DNA from: JAKFWI01 sp031399165
Lineage (GTDB): Bacteria > Pseudomonadota > Alphaproteobacteria > Caulobacterales > Aquidulcibacteraceae
Reading direction: 5' to 3'
Assembly: GCA_031399165.1 (NCBI GenBank)
Contig: JANNOO010000027.1
Span: 62,001 to 126,000 of the forward strand
DNA length: 64,000 bases
Shown here: in pieces, positions 60,010 through 64,000 of the stretch
How positions within the stretch are numbered: position 1 is the first letter of the stretch
How the letters are laid out: every line of letters starts with the position of its first letter
Notes under the pieces: model-generated
Database searches by the model: none
Told to the model about the DNA's origin: nothing
Seen by the model: only the letters and a program-made list of their open reading frames with translations
Position numbers and translations under genes: made by a program

Positions 60010-60026
60010 TGCTCAGTTAGAGCATA
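60008..60026. promoter_or_regulatory. Proximal operator of the nad operon (NadQ-type palindrome)
   Basis: TATGCTC-AGTTA-GAGCATA, an imperfect-centre dyad with 7-base arms, matches the distal site (TTATGCT...AGCATAA) and covers the -10. The nadA GTG follows 15 bases later. Confidence 0.62.
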
Positions 60027-60041
60027 ACTCTGGAGGGTCCT

Positions 60042-61205
60042 GTGGCCCGCATTATTGACGCTCCGGCCGGCGGTCCCTGCGTAACAAAGGCGGGCAAAAC
60101 CCGTATGGGAAGCTGGGGCATGCTAGACGCCGCCGCGCGTCGCGGTCTTGCATATGACGCGCAGGCTAAAGCGGAGACGGACCACCTCTACCCGCAGGTC
60201 GCCCATGTAGTCCCTGAATTCGAATGGCCGGCTTACGCGCCGCTGATCGCCGCGATCAACCGCCTTAAGGCGGAGAAGAACGCCGTGATCCTCGCGCACA
60301 ATTACATGACCAGCGAGATCTACTTCTGCGTCGGCGATTTCCGCGGCGACAGCCTGGCGCTGGCGCGCGAAGCGGCGAACACGAAGGCGAAAATCATCGT
60401 CCAGGCCGGCGTGCATTTCATGGCCGAGACGTCGAAGATTCTCTCGCCGGAAAAGACGGTTCTGATCCCCGACACGCGCGCGGGCTGCTCGCTCGCGGCG
60501 TCGATCACCGGCGAAGACGTGCGCTTGATCAAGCAGCGATTCCCCGGCCTGCCGGTCGTCACCTACGTAAACACGTCGGCGGACGTGAAAGCCGAGAGCG
60601 ACATCACCTGCACGTCTTCCAACGCCGTGCAGGTGGTTGAGCATGTGGCGCGCGAATGGGGCGTCGATCGCGTGATCATGATCCCCGACGAATACCTCGC
60701 GAAAAACGTGGCGGCGCAGACGGGCATCAAGATTATCGCCTGGCACGGGCGCTGCGAAGTCCATGAGCGTTTCACCGCGCAGGACATCGCCGAATTGCGC
60801 GCGGCGCACCCCGGCCTCGTCGTGCTGGCGCACCCCGAATGCCCGCCGGAGGTCATGGCCGCCGCCGATTTCGCCGGCTCCACCGCCGCCCTGGCGCACT
60901 ACGTGGAAAAGAACCGGCCGGGCAAAGTTGTGCTGCTGACCGAATGCTCCATGTCGGACAATGTCGCGGCGGCGAGCCCGGAAACCGACTTTGTGCGCCC
61001 GTGCAATCTCTGCCCGCACATGAAACGCATAACGCTGGAAGCGATCTATGACGCGCTGGTTGAAATGAAGCACGAAGTGATCGTGCCGGAGGACGTGCGC
61101 CTTCGCGCAAAAGCCGCAATCGATGCTATGCTAGCTCTGCCAAAGCCTGCCAAGCCGCTCAACTTCGAGACGGGCAAGGCGCCGGCGCTGGTGGAGGTGG
61201 TCTAG
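60042..61205 (+). CDS. nadA: Quinolinate synthase A
   Basis: NadA condenses iminoaspartate with dihydroxyacetone phosphate to quinolinate, using an oxygen-sensitive 4Fe-4S cluster. The three-fold repeated NadA domain shows ILAHNYMTSEIYFCVGDFRGDSLALAREA, VHFMAETSKILSPEKTVLIPD, GCSLAASIT, HPECPPEV and the C-terminal CNLCPHMKRITLEAIYDALVEMKHEV with cluster cysteines. The GTG start at 60042 has GGAGGG about 4-5 bases upstream. First gene of the nad operon. Confidence 0.96.
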   Translation: MARIIDAPAGGPCVTKAGKTRMGSWGMLDAAARRGLAYDAQAKAETDHLYPQVAHVVPEFEWPAYAPLIAAINRLKAEKNAVILAHNYMTSEIYFCVGDFRGDSLALAREAANTKAKIIVQAGVHFMAETSKILSPEKTVLIPDTRAGCSLAASITGEDVRLIKQRFPGLPVVTYVNTSADVKAESDITCTSSNAVQVVEHVAREWGVDRVIMIPDEYLAKNVAAQTGIKIIAWHGRCEVHERFTAQDIAELRAAHPGLVVLAHPECPPEVMAAADFAGSTAALAHYVEKNRPGKVVLLTECSMSDNVAAASPETDFVRPCNLCPHMKRITLEAIYDALVEMKHEVIVPEDVRLRAKAAIDAMLALPKPAKPLNFETGKAPALVEVV

Positions 61206-61208
61206 CGC

Positions 61209-61649
61209 ATGATCCGGACTTTGGCTTTTGCAGCAGCGCTCGCGGCGGCCTTGCCAGCGGCGGCGCAAAAACCCGCATCCACCGGATCGGCCGCGGCGAA
61301 CATTACTGGCGCCTGGATGTTTCAGACGCAAACCTATGCCAATGGCTGCCGCATGTCGGGTCAGATGCTGATTGAACCGGCGAGAAAGGGCGCGCCGCAC
61401 GCGTGTACGTTCTCGACCGAGGAGAGATGTCCGGACATCGTGGTCAAGGCCAAGGAATCCTGCACCGCTGCACGCAACGCCGGCAAACTTTCCATCAAAA
61501 GCAAAGTCACGTCCGTGGAACCGCAAGTCGGCTACGATCCAGATGATTTCGAGCTGACCATCAACAACGGCGCGCGCATGACGGGCATGATGCGGTCATT
61601 CAATTCCGCGCCGGTAGAATTCTTCCGCGGCGACGCGCCGGTGTCCTGA
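61209..61649 (+). CDS. Secreted four-cysteine protein, paralogue A, in the nad operon
   Basis: A 146-aa protein with a clear signal peptide (MIRTLAFAAALAAALPAAAQ). The mature part has ITGAWMFQTQTYANGCRMSGQMLIEP, ACTFSTEERCPDIV, ESCTAAR and ends APVEFFRGDAPVS. Four cysteines are shared with the next gene, suggesting two disulfides in the periplasm. It starts 3 bases after nadA and lies one base before its paralogue. I do not recognise the family; it may be a lipocalin-like or protease-inhibitor-like beta domain, but this is not shown. Confidence 0.72.
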   Translation: MIRTLAFAAALAAALPAAAQKPASTGSAAANITGAWMFQTQTYANGCRMSGQMLIEPARKGAPHACTFSTEERCPDIVVKAKESCTAARNAGKLSIKSKVTSVEPQVGYDPDDFELTINNGARMTGMMRSFNSAPVEFFRGDAPVS

Positions 61650-61650
61650 C

Positions 61651-62079
61651 ATGCGCCGCACGCCCCTCCTGATCGCTGCCGCAGCGCTGGCCCTCGCCGG
61701 CTCGGCGCTTGCTGATGGCCAAACGGCGGAGATCAGCGGCGCCTGGACGTTCCAGACTGGCTCGTTCTCCAATGGCTGCACGATGTCTGGCCAGATGAAG
61801 ATTTCACGCGCGGCGAATGGCAAACATACCTGTTCATTCAAGACGCATGAAGTTTGCCCGGGCATTGCCGGCGGCGCCGAGCAAAGCTGCACCGCCGAGC
61901 GCAAGGGCGGCAAGCTGACGATCAAGAGCAAGGTGCTGAAAGTCCAACCGGATTTCACGCGTTATTATCCTGACGATTTCGCGCTCGACATTATCAGCGG
62001 CGCATACATGAAGGGTCAGCTTCACTCCGCGGGCGAAGCGCCGGTCGAGTTCTTCCGCGGCGACACGCCCGTTTCATAG
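61651..62079 (+). CDS. Secreted four-cysteine protein, paralogue B, in the nad operon
   Basis: A 142-aa signal-peptide protein (MRRTPLLIAAAALALAGSALA) aligned end to end with the previous gene: ISGAWTFQTGSFSNGCTMSGQMKI, TCSFKTHEVCPGIA, QSCTAERKGGKLTIKSKV and a C-terminal APVEFFRGDTPVS. The four Cys, the WxFQT...NGC.MSGQM block and the terminal EFFRGD are common to both. The tandem copy makes a local duplication likely. nadB starts 5 bases after its stop. Confidence 0.72.
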   Translation: MRRTPLLIAAAALALAGSALADGQTAEISGAWTFQTGSFSNGCTMSGQMKISRAANGKHTCSFKTHEVCPGIAGGAEQSCTAERKGGKLTIKSKVLKVQPDFTRYYPDDFALDIISGAYMKGQLHSAGEAPVEFFRGDTPVS

Positions 62080-62084
62080 CGGCC

Positions 62085-63617
62085 ATGCCCGAAATCATTT
62101 CACGCGATGATGCGGCGCTGATCGTTGGCGCTGGCCTGGCCGGCCTGTTTCTGGCGCTGCGCCTGGCGCCGCGCCGCGCGCTCGTGCTCTCGCCCGCGCC
62201 GCTTGGTCAGGGCGCGGCGTCGATGTGGGCGCAAGGCGGCGTCGCCGTGGCGATGGGCAAGGACGACAGCGCCGCGCTGCATGCGGATGATACCATCGCC
62301 GCCGGCGCTGGCCTCGTCGATCCCGTCGTGGCGCGCCTGCTTGCCGAGGAAGGCCCGGCGCGCATCGCTGACCTCATCGCGCTAGGCGTGCCGTTTGACC
62401 GCAGCCCGGACGGCGCGTTGCGCCAGAGCCTGGAAGCGGCGCATTCGCGGGCGCGCATCGCGCGCGTATCGGGCGATCTGGCGGGCCGCGCGATCATGGA
62501 CGCGCTGATCGCGGCGGCGAAAGCAGCCCCGCACATCGAAATCGTCGAAGGGGCGGCGGCGCGCGCTTTACTGCTGGATGAAAGCGGCGCGGCGCGCGGC
62601 GTGCTGGCGCGGCGCAACGAGGGCGGCTTCGTCGAAATCCACGCCGCGCTCACCGTGTTTGCCAGCGGCGGTATTGGCGGCCTCTACCGCGTCACCACTA
62701 ATCCGCCCAGCGCGGTCGGTCACGGAATCGCCATCGCGGCGCGCGCCGGCGCGGCGATCGGCGATCCGGAATTTGTTCAGTTTCACCCCACCGCGATCGA
62801 TGTCGGCCGCGATCCGGCGCCGCTGGCGACAGAAGCGCTGCGGGGCGAAGGCGCGAGACTGGTCGATCGCGAAGGCGCGCCGTTCATGGCGGCTTACGAT
62901 CCGCGCGCGGAACTTGCGCCGCGCGACGTGCTGGCGCGCGCGATCCATCGTCAGCGCCGCGAAGGCAACGGCGCCTATCTCGATGCACGCGATGCGATCG
63001 GCGCGCATTTCCCCGATGAATTCCCCACCGTGTTCGCCGCCTGCATTGATGCGGGCATTGACCCGCGGCGCGATCTCATTCCCGTGGCCCCCGCCGCGCA
63101 TTACCATATGGGCGGCGTGATCTCCGATCTGTTCGGCAAGACCAGCATTGAGGGGCTCTCCGTCGTTGGCGAATGCGCCAGCACGGGCGCGCACGGCGCC
63201 AACCGCCTCGCCTCCAACTCGCTGCTGGAATCGGTCGTGTTCGCCGCGCGCATCGCCGACGATTTGCGCGGCGCCAATCCGATCGCATCGGCGCGCATTG
63301 CGCCTCCCGCAGCGCCGCCGGAATTGCCGCGCGAGGCGCGTCAGCAATTGCGCGCGCTGATGGATCTGGAACTGGGCGTTGAGCGCAGCGAGCCTGGGCT
63401 CTCAGCGGCCTGCGCGCAGATCGCCAATTGGCGCGACGAATTTGGCGCCTGCAACGAACTGATCGCCGCCGGGCTCATGGCGCATGGCGCGCGCGCGCGC
63501 CGCGCCAGTGTGGGCGCGCATTACCGGCGCGATTTTCCGCACACCGATCCCGGCGCGCGCACGTTCCTGACGCTGGCCGATCTTGGCTGGCGCGCGCAAG
63601 AAAAGGCGCTGGCATGA
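62085..63617 (+). CDS. nadB: L-aspartate oxidase
   Basis: NadB oxidises L-aspartate to iminoaspartate, the substrate of NadA. The FAD domain begins ALIVGAGLAGLFLALRLAP, and SMWAQGGVAVAMGKDDSAALHADDT, HYHMGGV and GECASTGAHGANRLASNSLLE are signatures of the succinate dehydrogenase/L-aspartate oxidase flavoprotein family. Length 510 aa. Its stop overlaps the nadC start (ATGA). Confidence 0.96.
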   Translation: MPEIISRDDAALIVGAGLAGLFLALRLAPRRALVLSPAPLGQGAASMWAQGGVAVAMGKDDSAALHADDTIAAGAGLVDPVVARLLAEEGPARIADLIALGVPFDRSPDGALRQSLEAAHSRARIARVSGDLAGRAIMDALIAAAKAAPHIEIVEGAAARALLLDESGAARGVLARRNEGGFVEIHAALTVFASGGIGGLYRVTTNPPSAVGHGIAIAARAGAAIGDPEFVQFHPTAIDVGRDPAPLATEALRGEGARLVDREGAPFMAAYDPRAELAPRDVLARAIHRQRREGNGAYLDARDAIGAHFPDEFPTVFAACIDAGIDPRRDLIPVAPAAHYHMGGVISDLFGKTSIEGLSVVGECASTGAHGANRLASNSLLESVVFAARIADDLRGANPIASARIAPPAAPPELPREARQQLRALMDLELGVERSEPGLSAACAQIANWRDEFGACNELIAAGLMAHGARARRASVGAHYRRDFPHTDPGARTFLTLADLGWRAQEKALA

Positions 63618-64000
63618 GCCTGCCTGATTGCCTCATCGAGCCGCTGGTGCGCGCCGCCCTGACGGAAGACCTCGCCGGCGGCGGCGATGTTACGGGCCAG
63701 CTTCTGCCGCACACGCAACTCTCCACCCGCCTCACCGCGCGCGCGGCCGGGGTGATCGCCGGGCTGCAGCCCGCGCGCATCGCCTGCGGGCTGGTTGATC
63801 CGCAGATCATCTTTCACGCGCGCGTGGAGGATGGCGCGACCATCGAAGTGGGCGGCGTCGTGGCCACGCTATCGGGTCCCGCCGCATCCGTGCTCACCGC
63901 CGAACGCACCGTGCTGAATTTTCTCACGCACCTCTCCGGCATCGCCACGCTGACGGCGGCTTATGTCGCGGCGGTCGCGGGAACGGGCGCGCACATTGCG
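63614..64000 (+). CDS. nadC: Nicotinate-nucleotide diphosphorylase [carboxylating] (partial)
   Basis: NadC converts quinolinate and phosphoribosyl diphosphate to nicotinate mononucleotide. The visible 129 residues cover the N-terminal domain: LVRAALTEDLAGGGDVTGQLLP, AGVIAGLQPA and LTAERTVLNFLTHLSGIATLTA, all typical of the family. The gene runs off the right edge. It is translationally coupled to nadB. Confidence 0.95.
   Translation, partial: MSLPDCLIEPLVRAALTEDLAGGGDVTGQLLPHTQLSTRLTARAAGVIAGLQPARIACGLVDPQIIFHARVEDGATIEVGGVVATLSGPAASVLTAERTVLNFLTHLSGIATLTAAYVAAVAGTGAHIA

Noticed and set aside
1..64000. CRISPR arrays, insertion sequences, rRNA genes, replication origin, prophage
   Set aside because: No evenly spaced short repeats, transposase or integrase genes, rRNA sequence, DnaA-box cluster or phage structural genes were seen.

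Overview
The window is GC-rich, densely coded DNA from an alphaproteobacterium that carries the bacteriochlorophyll a / carotenoid photosynthesis gene cluster, so it is probably an aerobic anoxygenic phototroph or purple non-sulfur relative. A Caulobacterales/Hyphomonadaceae-type placement is only a guess from gene content. No rRNA, CRISPR array, transposase gene or phage structural gene was found.

Region 1 (1-15.7 kb) is one end of the photosynthesis cluster. On the minus strand: DUF3422-bchI-bchD-bchO-crtI-crtB-small membrane ORF, then crtE-crtF, then bchC-bchX-bchY, with bchY running off the left edge (bchZ and puf genes are expected beyond). crtD-crtC run divergently on the plus strand. 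The genes cover magnesium insertion (BchID, BchO), chlorophyllide reduction (BchXY), BchC oxidation, and a spirilloxanthin/spheroidene-type carotenoid route (CrtE,B,I,C,D,F; no crtA here). Sequences matching the PpsR/CrtJ operator TGT-N12-ACA lie in front of bchC, between crtE and crtD, at the crtI start, and (new here) in front of the DUF3422 gene that heads the bchI operon.

Region 2 (15.8-40 kb) is mostly core metabolism: an aldehyde dehydrogenase, tRNA-Leu(CAG), an NDUFA9-like protein, UppP, glutamate synthase (gltD-gltB), QueG, MtgA, a P450, an MgtC-like short protein plus DUF72, and a three-gene operon for a 2-oxoacid:ferredoxin oxidoreductase with its own NAD(P)H-type flavoprotein. Then come ArfB, a polysaccharide export protein, DUF4142, PurU, a Crp/Fnr regulator, a single-domain response regulator and an aldo/keto reductase.

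Region 3 (41-48 kb) is a compact eight-gene minus-strand operon for the protocatechuate 4,5-cleavage pathway (ligK-ligU-DUF1932 dehydrogenase-ligJ-ligI-ligA-ligB-ligC), converting protocatechuate to pyruvate and oxaloacetate.

Region 4 (48-64 kb) holds LhgO-like oxidase, a YceI-cytochrome b561-YceI cluster, a Sua5-type enzyme, HD and tyrosine phosphatases and a NUDIX-HTH regulator (NadQ type). A lower-GC DUF5131-TcmP pair follows, then repeat-rich DNA with a suspicious poly-C tract, MltA, an RHH protein, an HWE-type kinase, and the nadA-x-y-nadB-nadC operon. That operon has two palindromic operators over its promoter and two tandem secreted paralogues of unknown function inserted between nadA and nadB.
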